Assembly: GCA_013398955.1 (NCBI GenBank)
Contig: VWPU01000923.1
Coordinates: forward strand, 83,722-147,721
Length of the DNA stretch: 64,000 nucleotides
From: Callaeas wilsoni
Lineage: Eukaryota > Chordata > Aves > Passeriformes > Callaeidae
Reading direction: 5' to 3'
Part shown: one piece after another, positions 35,848 through 47,780 of the stretch
How the letters are laid out: each line of letters starts with the position of its first letter
How positions within the stretch are numbered: position 1 is the first letter of the stretch
Made by a program: the position numbers and the translations under genes
Notes under the pieces: model-generated
Seen by the model: the letters and a program-made list of their open reading frames with translations, nothing else
Databases searched by the model: none
Told to the model about the DNA's origin: nothing

Positions 35848-38760
35848 TCTCCCTCCACTTTCCCTACTGGAACCATGGGGAACTAAACTTTCAGTGGAGG
35901 TGCTTCATTTAGATGCCTTCAACCAGACACTAAACTACTTGGAGTTTGATATATGGAGGAAATGACTGAGATGTTGAACTTAATTTGCAGGAGATCTAGG
36001 ACAAACTTCTTCTCTCTTTCAGCAAACGAAAGGTTCATCTTCAAACAGGGGGAAGAATGAGGTTTCCTTCACCCATTCTCTATAGTAAGTGGTGGAGAAA
36101 CGTATTTTTGCTCAGCACTGAAGCAAGTCAGTATCTGGTCTGGCACTGTTTAGTTCAAATCTTTCTCTTTTTAGAACTTGTACAACAGCCACACTGCACA
36201 TTGAGCTGAATAGAAAAACATGGAGAGAATGTGCCTGTGGAGAGGAGACAGGCGTTGTTTCCGCGTTTGAGTACACACTGTATGCACAGTTACGTACATC
36301 ACCACTGACTGTCGCTCCTGCAGGAAAAGTGAATCACCATTTGTGCTCAGCAACACAGTGGTTCAGAAGCAAAACCCAAAGTTTTTGTTCGCTTTTTTTT
36401 TTTCATTCCATTGGCTAAAGGAAGTATGTAATATACTGTCTAACGTACAATACTTTAATGTTTTCTGTCTTGTAAAGTTACAGGTTTTTGTCATGCATTC
36501 AGTGAATCCTAGCTGTCTGAAATCTCTCTGACAGAAACTTCCCTGTTTCCCCACCCTTGCTCCCACTTTGCCAGATATAAATCTTTTCAAAATAGCATCT
36601 CTCTCCACCGCCACTCCCCACAAAATCTCTTTCTGTGATGCCATAATTATAAAAATTAATGCATCGATAAGGAAGAACTGACCTCAGGTGTCTGTCACTC
36701 TGTAAAACTAAGCAGGTAACATGTTCGTTTTCACCATGTCCAGGGCTTTCAGAGCAGTCCCAGCAATCATGAATCTGTTTAAATTCCTTTAAATATGTCT
36801 CTTTAACCTTTGAAGACCTCCTACTAGCAATTGACAAACTACTTTCGGCAGCAAATTAACTGTATTTGCAGCTCTTTAATGGCTTTTGGTTCAGAGATTA
36901 GTAAACACTTTCATGTCATATGCAGGATGTACACTTATTTAGATATATGTAAGAGAGTTTTCAAAGTAACTGCACTGAATGGAGTTAAATGTATTTCTTC
37001 TAGGACGTTTCTGAAAATCCTAAGATTTCTCAGTAGTGAAGCTTGAGAAAGCTGGTGCTGCCTCTGTACTTTAGCTTTGGTTCAATGCTCTGCTGCTAAG
37101 ATTTCTACCCTACCAGATGCTGCTTGGGGCACACCGAGCCAGGGCTGGAGTCCTGTCAACCCATCCCCTGGAAGGTGCCTGATGCTCGGGGCTGGGGCTG
37201 CCCCTGGTGTTCCTGGCTGCCCTGCTCCTGGCTGGGGCTGTGGCACAGCCCTGGCTGACAAGGCTCTGCCCTGCCACCCACCCAGCTCAGAGAGCAACCT
37301 CTGCCCCCGCCATCCCAGCCCCAGGGAGCAGCCTGTCCTTCCCTTCTGGAGAGGGGTGTTATCTCTGCATGGGAGAGGCTGAAAATACACCCTGGTTTTC
37401 TTGAGAACGTAAAACCAAAACAAACTTTATTTGTAAGGACATCTGAGGATTTCCCCCAACATATTCCTTTCTGCAAGGCTACTGCATGCTACAACCAGTC
37501 ATCAGCTATCATTGCTCCACAACAGGTCAAAACAATGAAAATCAGTATCACAGCACAACTTACACTGAGAAATAGGGTAATTTATATGCAGTAAGATTTA
37601 CTAGAAGTGTTGAGATTACTGCTGAGCAGGGCTATTCCGTCCATGAGTACCAATGATCTCTGTTAAAGTATGGCCTTTTCACATGGTTAAATGGGCACTG
37701 GAAGTCAGCTGCCTTGAAGATGACGCTGCTCTGAGAATCTGTGAATTTTCACTGGATTCTGTTGTTCAAAAGTCCAAAAGTAAAATGTCATTAAAGAGCA
37801 TCGTTATTGGGAGTGGATGTGCAGAGTATTGGGGCACACTCATGCACTCACTCACCCACACGTGAGAAAACGTGACTGGGAAAGAAGTGTCAGTGGAAAA
37901 GCAAGAGGGAAGGGAAGACACGTGAATATTTTGGTTGGCAAATGTCATTTTGCACAGTACGAGTTCTTGTCAGACCCAGGATTTTGTATCAAAAGTGCTT
38001 TGGATCTTGATGAGCTGCACAGCAGGAACAAGTAGATGTAGAGAATTACCACATTGTTAATAGCTCAAGGTCTTCTTCCTCTCTATTGCTCTCACAATGG
38101 GTCACCGATAAGAGCTAGGATGTTTGTTTTGGTTAGTGGGTTTGGGTTTTTTCCCCCAGTTGTAGCCATTTGATAAAACCACAGCACTATTTCCCTCCCC
38201 CTGTGTCCCTGACATACCACAAAACAACGACAAGGGAGAAGGCAGAACAAAATAGCAGATGATAAAAATGTGAGATGGTCACAGCGGTGCAGTGGGAGCA
38301 CAGAAGTTCAGAGGTACAGAAGAGCAGTGCAATACTCTGGGAGAAGAGAATACATTAATTATAGGGACAGTTTTATTTATCCAGTCTTATGTTCTCATAC
38401 AGTTTTATTGATCATAGAACAGTTTAGCATACCAGCAGGAATGCTTTTTTCTATCCCACTGCGTACTACTAAAAACCCAGAGATATTTTACAGTTACAGG
38501 GGTCAACAGAATTTATTTTTTACGTGTAGTCCCATTTCAATACCCAATTTTTAGCAGTACTAGTTGCCATTAATGTTTCTACTGATGAATGTATATAAAC
38601 AGCAGTTCACAAAACTTCAATGGATTCGTTTGAACCTCATCTTAAGTTCAATAAACCAAGGATACAGACACATCAAGACAGTTTTAATGTCTCATCAAAA
38701 ATATTGATCATTGCATTGGCTTTTTATTTTTTACAAAGTCTTCAGTAAGACCAAAACCTC

Positions 38761-38790
38761 TTTCTTTTTTTTTCTTTTTTTTTCTTTTTT
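38761..38790 (+). repeat. Three perfect copies of a 10-bp T-rich unit
   Basis: TTTCTTTTTT is repeated exactly three times and is followed by CCC. It is a pure pyrimidine tract. Confidence 0.95.
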
Positions 38791-40734
38791 CCCTGTCCAA
38801 AGGAGCAGACAGAGGGCTCTTAACTACATGGTAGAAAATATGGAAAATCTCATAGTAAATATCATTTTTCTCTTCCCTCAAGCAGGAAAGCAGTTAATAT
38901 TTGCTTTTTGCTTAACAGAGATATGCCCCTATATAAGATTTTGGTCCTGACTTCTGTCACACAGTTGTGACTCAAAACATTGGGAATTGCACTTCTTGGT
39001 TAAAACACTTGCTACCTGAGAAAAGGATCTTATTTCTAATCACTGCCCTAGTATTAGTGCTTCTAAAAATAACCTTCTTGTCTCCAGTCTCGGCAGTATT
39101 CTTCCAGTGCGGTTATTGAGAACCACTGAACCTGAAATATGGTTATTGCCTGTCTCATTAGGTCAGTCTCACACTTAATTATTGAATGTAAGTTGTGTTG
39201 ACATTGCAAAGTTAGGCAGTTTGTCTCTGCTTTGGTTCTCTTGGTAAACCCTGAACCTTGTGCTTCTGCTGACACAACACATAGCAGTTTTTTTTCAACT
39301 ACCTAACAGTTTCAGTTTATTTGAGCCATGTGGAGAAATAGTGGATTTCTTCTTATCTTTCTCGCTTATGTCCAGTATTTTCTGCTTGACTTCACTGGCT
39401 TATTGTAGCTCTCCTTCAAAAAAGTGACAGGACATACATTGAGATTAGGAGCCAAAACGGTCTTCAGCTTTCCTCAGAGAGAAACATGCCTAAAATAATA
39501 TCAATTTTGAGCACTTTTTTATAGCTAATATCACTTAACAAAAGCTGTTACAAAATGAATGTGATGACCTCTACATTTCCAAATAGGTCATTTGGATTTA
39601 GTACTGCTGTAAATATAAAGACACTGTTCAGTGCTACTGCCAACATTTCCACAAACTCAAGACACTCTAACAGTCCCTGGCACAGACACCATTAGTACCA
39701 AGCGAGCTGTATCTTCTCTCACAAGTGTGAAGTCTGACAACTTCAGGGTGCCAATTCTACAGTTCTTCTGTCAACTTGTGTACCAAACATACTGGCAGTC
39801 TGGGTGTAACCCTTCCCCTTAGTAGCCTGTGAACACAAGATTGTTTTATCAAAACATCATCTTGAGATTAAGTTTCAACACTCAAGGGAGATGATAATTT
39901 AGAAGGATTTGCCATTTACCAAATGCTATAATGACAATACTGGTACCTAGCTTGGCAAAGCTTTGTCATCGTAAAATTCCAGGAATGTACTTTTCCACAG
40001 TCATCTGCAGCCTTTCAGGCAGGCGTCTGGTCTGTGCAAACAGCTCCACAGATCTCTGTAGAAAAATTGATGATCCTCATCAGTTTAGACTGTTTTCTGG
40101 TTCATATCATAGAATTCTTTATCCTGATAGTAAAAAATTGTTTGATGAGCTCTCCAACAAATAGGTCCTGACCTTCTATGCACAGTTGCTGTGCTGTATC
40201 AAATTGCAAGGACTTTGCTAAAAATGATTGTGTTGTCTTCTGCTTGTGTTCTCACAGAATGTCAACAAACTGCTACCAAACTAAAGTAACATGATCTGGC
40301 TGAGACTGTGCTAATAACTAAGTTCAGATCCTCAAGTGTTTTCAGCCCTACTGAAGCCCTGTTAAAAACAAAAATACTTAAGTATTTACAAGAGCATGGG
40401 TCCACCTTGCGTGTCATATACATAAAAATTACCACAGGGCTGCTGTGTTCCTAACAAACATGCAGGATGGAAGGTAGAAGTCAGAAAATATGAATTCAAA
40501 ATTATATCACAGGAAGGCAAAAATTTGACCATAACTAGACTGAGTAACTCTACACCTTCCTAAGCCAAATCATCAGAGAAATGTAACAGAAAAAATACCC
40601 AAACATTATTTAAGATGAAAAGCTGGTCTAAGAAGGAGAGGAGACAGCTGTGTATGTGAGGCTATGTTGCATAAAGACACAGCAACAGGTGATTCCAAAA
40701 TGAAGCAATGGAGTTGCTGCCATAAGTCAGGTTG

Positions 40735-41152
40735 CACAAATCTTATGAGGAGTGGCTGAGGCAGCTGGGGTTGTTTAGCCTGCAGAAGCGGATGATCAAG
40801 GGTGATCTTATTGCTCCCTACAACTACCTGAAAGGAGCTTGTAGCCAGGTAGAGGTTGGCCTCTTGTCCCAGACAACTAGTGACAGGACAAGAGGAAATG
40901 TCCTCAAGCTATGCCAGGGAAGGTTCAGGTTGGATATTAGGAGGAATTTCTTCACAGAACGGGTGATTAGACATTGGAACAGGCTGCCTGTGGAGGTTGT
41001 AGAGTCACTGTCCTTGGAAGTGTTTAAGAAAAGACTGGATGTGGCACTCAGTGCCATGGTCTGGTTGACAGGCTGGTGTTTAGTCATAGGCTGCACTCGA
41101 TGAGGTCTCAGACATCTTTTCCAACTTAACTGCTTCTGTGATCATTCATTTT
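40735..41152 (+). mobile_element. CR1 LINE 3' fragment, little-decayed ORF2 end
   Basis: The frame 40732-41103 stays open for about 123 codons and reads the CR1 ORF2 C-terminus: [12 protein letters not shown], then [40 protein letters not shown] and LEVFKKRLD. It then enters the untranslated tail and ends near CTGCTTCTGTGATCATTC, a decayed terminal repeat. The open frame suggests a younger copy than those at 2,752 and 32,318. RT and endonuclease domains are absent, so it is inert. Confidence 0.97.
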
Positions 41153-41702
41153 TGTATGAGGCAGGGGGAAGAGTGATCTCTGTGGCTGCAGGACATAGGA
41201 GTGGAGAGGACTGAGGGGGAGCAGAACATCTGGCCTGTTAGACCCAGCTCATCAAAGAGGAAAAGGGTTTTAGAGAATAAGTGGGCCATGCAGATGGGGC
41301 AGAAAAAAACTTTAAAGCGGGAGAAACCAATATAGTTTTTACTGCTTCACTTACTGCTTCTCTGGGTCTCACTTCCACCCCCCAAAACAGAGTAGTAAAT
41401 TCATTACTAAAATTATAAAGATTGCTGTTTTCCTTTCTCTCAAAGGGGGAAGGTGCCACAGGTGGGAGTGGTGGACGAGCAGTGCACGGACAGCCCTGTC
41501 CCGCTGTCCCACTGAACATCCCCGGGAGAGTGTCCCATGGGATCTGAAAAGCCCAGCTCATGGACGGACACACACTGTGATGAGTCTGTGGGGTCTCTAT
41601 CCCAAACCCACGGGTGAAGTGCAGCTGCAGCCAGCGTTGCTGTGTGCAGCGAGTCATTTGTCTACAGGATAATGTCACTTGTCAGCAGTCTGCTCTGGAA
41701 TA

Positions 41703-41705
<3 letters not shown>

Positions 41706-41735
<30 letters not shown>
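41706..41735 (+). repeat. (GT)15 microsatellite
   Basis: Fifteen uninterrupted GT units followed by CCCCCCG. A run this long is likely to be length-polymorphic. Alternating purine-pyrimidine DNA of this kind can adopt Z-form. Confidence 0.98.
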
Positions 41736-41738
<3 letters not shown>

Positions 41739-43639
41739 CCCGCCATGAAGTGTTTTATGCACTGAATTTTTTATTTGATTATGACAAATACAGATTTCGA
41801 TTCTGTTTTCCAAGGTGATTTGTTTTGATACCTTCATGTACTGGTCTTCACTGCTTGCCCAACAGTGGGAAAATGGGAGCTGTCGCTTCAGCTCCGTACT
41901 CAGAGCTGGGTGCATTAAACTGGCCTAAATCTTTAGACATGACATTTTATCTGGCCTGAAGCAGAACAGACACATTCTGTGATGATGCATCTCCTGTGAG
42001 TGCAGCAAAAGTCCCTTTGTAGACAATTCTTTCTTCGGAAATCCTCTTCTACATGACTCCATGTCTGCATGCATTGAATCCCATAAAGTGAATGTACTTG
42101 ACTTTGAATAGACATCTCTCACAGAATGCAGAAGTTGCAAGTCTTGTTCTTTGCCAAAATGCAAGCCCCTCAAGAAGACAAGAGGTAGCTGGTTAGAAGT
42201 CGGGACAGACAGCAACCTTGCATCCCACGGCAGCTGGTGGCAGTCAATGCTGCTCTGTAGTAACTGTGTAACTTCATGGGTTTTTACCTTACTCTGTGTG
42301 CTAAGTAGCTTATTCTTTCACTGAGGGGTAAGAAACCTCAAATTACCTCATGCACCCCACAGCCTGCATAAGCACCACATCCTTTAATTACACATTGTGC
42401 TAAAAAGTGCTATTTTTTATCAGTTTTTAATTTGCTACCTTACAATTTCACTGAATGTCTCCATAGTCTGGTGTTGAGCCAAGGAACAGAGTGTCTCAAC
42501 AAAGCTTTTTATCTATCTTGACTGTACTATTCCTTACTTTAACTACTATTATCGTGTTCTCTTTTAAATGCCTACCTTGTGAAACGAACTCTCCCAATCA
42601 TTTCAATCTATGCATGCACGGGTTTTCTGTACTCCTAATCATTCCTGTTGTCTTCCTCGCAATACCCACAACCTCTGTTTTGTACTGTGTTCTGTTGGCA
42701 GATGGTGAAAGTACTGCTGCAACCTGTTTTCTTTTAATATAATGGGTACATAGTAATTTGTGTGTGTGTGTTTTTTCTCAATGTGCAGGCAATATAAGGA
42801 CAGGTTTTGATTCTGAATATAGTTGCATACTGAAGAAAGGCTTTCACTTGAGCTGTCCCTAGTGGTAAACAGGTGTCCTTCCCAAATAAGAATTCCAAAT
42901 AATTCCAAGTTTCCCTTTACACGCGTGTTATCTATTGACATAGAGCTTAATCTGACATTGTGCTGTTTGTTTACCTCACTAGGGTAAGTTCCTCTGATGT
43001 TCCTTGGGGTCTTTTCAGGATTTGACCAGCCTTCACAGCCATCCCAGCGTGTGGCTCACGGCCAAGTCTGTAATTTGAGGAACTATTTAAGCCAAAATAA
43101 GCTTTCACTAGTCCCCAGCTGCTCACTTGCTGCTTTATAGAGCCATACATGTTTGCGCGGTTACGCCATGAACCAGGCTGGGTAACAGGCCTGGCTGAAG
43201 GCTGACACATGGCCTGAGCCCATGTCCTGTCCCTCTGAGCATGGAGCTGTGGAAGCAGCTGCGTCCACAAAAGGGTGGCAGCAGTGCAGAGGCGAGAATG
43301 AGCCATAGAGAGTGGAGGAGATTGGGGACCCCTTCTTTCAGTGGCAGTGCTTTCTGAAACTGTCAAGCAATCTGTGACTTACAGCCTTTTTCAAGAATGG
43401 CAAACTGTGTTAGAACAAGCTTTATGCAAAAGTATCTGTAATCAACAGACAGTCTGAGGATACCTAGGCTGAACACCTCAGCTGAAGCCCCTGCCGCAGG
43501 TGGCTTTGCTGTGTGTGTGCCTCTCTGTGCCCCAGAATTCTCCATCCTGGTATCTCATCAGAAGGGAGATTTCAAGAGCTTTCCTCCAAATTTTGGTATG
43601 AGATACTGTTGAAAAGCAGAGCTGGAGTGCTGCATTAAA

Positions 43640-43905
43640 AATCAAATTGGATTGGTTTGGTGTATATCAAACATCAGATACATAGCCGAGGCTATTAGGA
43701 ACTTCCAACAACAGGCAGATGAAGAATCGTTAGCCTTGAAAACCTGGAGGATGAGATTACAAACACACGAGCCAATAAATCACACAGGTTGGTTTTGCAA
43801 AAGCTGATATGGTATAGCAGCAAATTGTTTATGCTCTGATGAGTCAGCTGGATCAGTGTCGAATCTTCGTTGGGATAAAAGATTTTCGTTTTAATTCATA
43901 CTCTT
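43640..43905. promoter_or_regulatory. Candidate regulatory stretch with MARE-like site
   Basis: TGATGAGTCAGC at 43,837-43,848 contains the AP-1 core and the right half of a MAF recognition element. ATTGGATTGG near 43,648, CCAATAAATCAC near 43,772 and TTTTAATTCATA near 43,890 add CCAAT and homeodomain-like cores. Free of recognised repeats. The call is based on motif density alone. Confidence 0.2.
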
Positions 43906-44837
43906 TCCCAAAGGGCTTCTATGCAGACTTTCTATCCAACACCTCTGGTCAATTTCAGGATTACAAATAGAAAATCTAAAAGAGATGAAACTGCTAAAAC
44001 AGAATTATTGCAGGATTACCTCAAGATGCAGATTTGGCATTGAAGGATCTCCAGAGTAAAGCAGCATTACATGATTTAAGTTCAATTCTATCCCAATCAT
44101 TTAAAAGTTTTTCTAGTATATTCTTATAACCTCAGCTTTAATCTCATCTCCTTTTGAGAGAAAATTCCCTAAACCACTTATTTCTAAGGGGGACTTCAGG
44201 GCTGACATGATGTTTTTATTACCTTTTCTAAAACCTTGACAAAAATTGTCTAATCACAGAAAGAGTAATAAAGTTGGGAAGCGTGACACAGATAGAGAAC
44301 CTTATGCTTGTGATGAATGTAACATTTCTTCAACTGCTATGAATTGATTTGATACCACAAATTATTACACTTTTGAAAGTCTTCCCTGCAATAATGCCCT
44401 AAACATTTGTAGCATAAAAAGCAGACTTATTAATGTAATAATGAAAATAAGAAAATGCAACTGAGGCAAAGAGGAGTTGATACTAGCCTACTGTTACACC
44501 AAGCAAATGATAACATGGCTACATCAAAAAATAATGGTTTGACAGAGGTATAAGGAGTATTTTAGGCTTTGTGTCATCTGTCCTTTTGTCCTAGTTTACT
44601 CTGGACTTGTCACTACCAACATAGAGGCAGACACTTAATCTGAGTAAGTCCTTTCCTTCTTCCTGTGTCTGCTTTCTACTGGTACATCTCAGACCACTCG
44701 TTCTGTTCTCCACATGTTACACATCATAATTTCAAATGTAATCTGCCAATAGGTGGATCGAAAAATATTTTTCCAGACTGCCTCTACACTTAATTAAAAA
44801 TAAAATAAAAAAAAATCCAATGTGGCATCATCTCAAC

Positions 44838-44853
44838 TTTTTTTTTTTTTTTT
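44838..44853 (+). repeat. Poly(T) run, 16 bases
   Basis: Sixteen T, preceded at 44,807-44,815 by nine A, so the two runs could pair across a 22-base spacer. No element boundary recognised. Confidence 0.95.
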
Positions 44854-44999
44854 AGGTCACCTTTTGGTAGGAGAAGAAGCTTTGATAGTGAAGAGTTATC
44901 TTTTACTTGGGATTTTTTGTTTTAATGGTGGTCTCTGCTGCTGTAAACCAAAAGGGTGATAATTAGTGTCTCCTACTGTTTACGCCTGCTGCCATCTAC

Positions 45000-45460
45000 A
45001 ACGATGAGCTATTATTATTCTGTCTGCTAATACTTGGAAAGGATATCAGTTGGAGAACTAATCCAAATTACAGCAAGTAAAGATCATTGTCACAAATGCC
45101 TGAAATGGAGACATTGTTACAGATGTTAGAAATGAAAGGATTTCATTATATTGAATCATGCGGTCCATCTGCCAAGACTGTGCTTTGCTGCGCAGCCTCT
45201 AATGTCTCACACAAGTGCTAGAATGCTGTAAGTATTAAATAGGTCATTCTCTTCGAAATACATTGTATTCACCCGAAAAACTTTTCCATAATTATGGTGC
45301 GACGTAGACCTTATCTTGAACAGTGGTCCAGTTCAGCGGGGCTTTATGGCGGTCTGCTGGTCTTCCTGCTCATTTCCAGTTACTGGCCTGGAGTCACTGT
45401 GAGGTGATTACTAGATTAGACACGCTTTCTGTGGAGAACTAGACTGCAAAACAGCCTAGA
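45000..45460. promoter_or_regulatory. Candidate regulatory stretch
   Basis: Repeat-free and of mixed composition, with CCATAATTATGG near 45,286, GGGGCTTTATGGCGG near 45,339 (a HOX/CDX-like core), AATCCAAATTACAG near 45,060 and TGATTACTAGATTAG near 45,405. It has the texture of a conserved non-coding element, but conservation could not be tested. Confidence 0.22.
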
Positions 45461-46548
45461 ATATACTGTTGGGGTTTTAATTCTTTATTTTTTCTTTACT
45501 TTTTTGGTTGGGTTTTTTTTCTTGTAAAGGAGTTAGGCTTTTGTTGAAAAGAGGTCCTCACCATTGTAAAAACTGTCAAAAACTGCTATTCTGCATCTCT
45601 ATACGGTTTCTTCACAGGCACACATCTTGTAGATGAACACGGTACATTCACTGTTACACTTGCGTTCGCTGGTAGAAATCCAGAAGACAAGGAGCACTAG
45701 AGAGTTCCAGCATAGGGATTTCAGGTTGTTTGGCATGTACTGCCCTTGGCAATAGGAAGACAGAGATGCTGCCATCTTCAGCAATTTGGAGGAAGGTGTC
45801 TCCGAGCCACCTGGAGTGCTGCATACATCACCCTGCTGAGTGATGTGATTCAACAATTCTCCTTTTACTTGACCATGAGTGGCATGGGATCCCCTGCACT
45901 CTTTTTTTGTTTCCAGTTCTCTGCTGTGAGTATATGACTCAGAAGCCACAGAAATTATGTAGAAGCCACCTGGCAATCCTCCTCTTGAAGGTGGTACAGG
46001 ACTCCCTCCACCTCTGACTGAGTCTTCTTTTACCATTTCTCATTGCCTTCATCCCCCTAAGAAAATCTTCCTGTATGTTACTGACATCTGTTGCAATCGA
46101 TACCTAGTGCTAAGTAAAAGTTGGACACTCACAGAAAGTGTCACCAACGCATCTTGCTGATTAAAATCCATAAGCACGAAAAAATAATGTTTCAGTATTT
46201 CAAATAAATTTTAATTCTTGACTACATGTCCTTCAAGTCTGGCACTCTATAAAGTCTTAAACTTTTTTATTCCTTCCTGTAAATAAATCTGACTGCAAAA
46301 ATAGTTCAATTCCCTCATGACACGTAAGGGAGAAAACCTCAACATTTTCTTATGTAAACTCATGAATGACAGCAGCTGAAAGTTAAATATATTTGATCAT
46401 TCAGCCTTTCAAGTCATCTCCTTAACTAGATAGGAAAGTTTCAGTGGGATGTTAAAATGTTGAATGTGTGTGGGAGGGATCTACACTTTACAATGCTGAG
46501 GACCAGGAAATTGTGTTGTTCATGGTGCATGTGTAAAAAGTAATGAAG

Positions 46549-46602
46549 TGCTTTCTTACAGTGCTTACTTTTACAGTTTCTTACTAAATGCTTTCTTACA
46601 GT
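46549..46602 (+). repeat. Imperfect ~40-bp duplication
   Basis: TGCTTTCTTACAGT occurs at 46,549-46,562 and again at 46,589-46,602, with a related TTTTACAGTTTCTTACT between them. It looks like a local duplication that has partly decayed. Confidence 0.7.
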
Positions 46603-47303
46603 TGCTAAGGTATTGATTAAAAAAATAAAAAGGATTTGAGAAGATAGTTCATTTTAAGTATCATGTTCAGTTCATGTATCTTGGATAACTGACTTGTAGC
46701 TCAATTTTAGATGCCTGTTGGATAATTATTCCCAAAGTGAGGACCAAGGTTCTTTAAGAAGTTAAGGGGTAGAGGTCTTCAGAGACACCTTCATCTCTTT
46801 CTCTTTTTAGGCACCTTGGTGAACCAGCCTTCATAAAATAAGTGTTTAAATGCTAAACTGTAGCACTTATTGTAGGCAGATAGTGCTGTAGATTCACTAA
46901 CCACACTGCTGATTATATTTCCAGTAGTGCAATTCCTTAAACTCTGATTGCTGTAATCCGAAATAATAGTGCAGTATGCTGTTTATCGTATCTTTTTCGT
47001 AGAGATTCCTACTTGCAGTCTACATTTGTTTAATGGAGAAGTTCAAAAGGTAATACGCTGCTCCAGCTGATCAAAGACGTAAATGAGGGGTTTTCTCTCT
47101 GGTTTATTCAATGTATGCAAATATCTCTTGTTTTTCCCTCACCTCTCTGTCTCCCCATTGTTTCCTTGTTTTAGTTATGTTTACTGTTACTATACATTTT
47201 TAATGAGGTGTCCATAGCTGCTTTCCTAAGAAACTATTGATTCTGTCTGTGCCTGTCAGTCGGTCTGTTTCAGTCCTCTCTAAACTCAGTATCTTTTGAA
47301 GCC

Positions 47304-47561
47304 ATGGCTCCAGTTCAGCTGAATTTGTCAAAGGGATTGAAAGTTGATGTTTTTGTGAGTTTTAAGGAGCTAAAAGCTTTGCTAGGTAGGCAGGCACATC
47401 AGCAGGCCACTGCTGGAGAGGCTCCAGCCTTTGATGTGTCCAGCTTTCCCGTTAACCAACGAGCATGTGTGTTCTGGCCTGCTGGTCAGAATCCACACAG
47501 CTTGGAACAAGTCCAAGCACATGATATGAATCACATTCCCCAACAGTTACCCTTTTGCTAG
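47304..47561 (+). CDS. Hypothetical 85-residue ORF in strong start context
   Basis: The ATG sits in GCCATGG, an optimal vertebrate start context, and opens 85 codons to TAG at 47,559-47,561. The predicted protein begins MAPVQLNLSKGLKVDVFV. Its composition is balanced: a basic/hydrophobic N-terminal third with an FKELKALL helix-like segment, then a Q/A/P-rich middle and a histidine-bearing C-terminus. There is no signal peptide, membrane segment or recognised domain. An ancient CR1-like repeat follows directly, so the ORF end may be repeat-derived. No promoter or splice structure supports it. An 85-codon frame can occur by chance in a window this size. Confidence 0.15.
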   Translation: MAPVQLNLSKGLKVDVFVSFKELKALLGRQAHQQATAGEAPAFDVSSFPVNQRACVFWPAGQNPHSLEQVQAHDMNHIPQQLPFC

Positions 47562-47780
47562 ACTAAGCAATCCAAGGCCTTTTAGTTTACTCTTGTAAAA
47601 CAAGCTCTCCTTTCCTTGGATTACCTGAATATCATTTGCAACTGTTGGAATTTCAGCCCTTCTCTCTTAAGCATGGATGAGCAGAGCTGCTCACTGGACT
47701 CCAGCTGAGGTCACATTAGGACTAGGTGGTGTTAATTTTTGCTTGACCCCAACGGGACTATTGTGGCTGATTTAAGACAT
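47555..47780 (-). mobile_element. Ancient CR1/L3-like LINE relic, minus strand
   Basis: Read on the plus strand, TAGACTAAGCAATCCAAGGC, then ACTCTTGTAAAACAAGCTCT, then TGCTCACTGGACTCCAGCTG and AGGTCACATTAGGACTAGG follow the reverse complement of the ORF2 C-terminal region of old CR1/L3-type LINEs. Compared with the avian CR1 copies elsewhere in the window it is far more diverged and lacks a tail. The call rests on remembered family texture, so family assignment is tentative. Confidence 0.6.

Larger units (their letters stand above)
32593..40734. other. Unique sequence, no recognised gene
   Basis: The longest repeat-poor stretch of the window, 8.1 kb. It holds a CTCF-like site at 35,834, a GC-rich, CpG-poor patch at 37,090-37,380 and the 10-bp T-rich tandem repeat at 38,761. 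Minus-strand frames at 36363-36644 and 36499-36837 and the plus-strand frame 34535-34807 are among the longer ones, but carry no recognisable domain. Confidence 0.5.
41153..47554. other. Unique sequence, no recognised gene
   Basis: Contains the (GT)15 microsatellite at 41,706, a T16 run at 44,838, candidate regulatory stretches at 43,640 and 45,000, a 14-bp repeated segment at 46,549 and the Kozak-context ORF at 47,304. Minus-strand frames 41238-41678, 42971-43366 and 45599-46036 (131 to 146 codons) carry nothing recognisable. Confidence 0.5.

Noticed and set aside
37207..37404. Frame starting FLAALLLAGAVAQPW, resembling a signal peptide
   Set aside because: An in-frame stop lies shortly upstream with no ATG between, and Leu/Ala runs follow naturally from CTG/GCT-rich DNA.
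41238..41678. 146-codon minus-strand ORF
   Set aside because: No domain recognised. It lies directly after a CR1 tail in unique DNA, with no supporting signals.
42971..43366. 131-codon minus-strand ORF
   Set aside because: Serine- and glutamine-rich chance-like frame with no family match.
45599..46036. 145-codon minus-strand ORF
   Set aside because: No recognisable motif. Composition is compatible with chance, and there is no start context or splice support.
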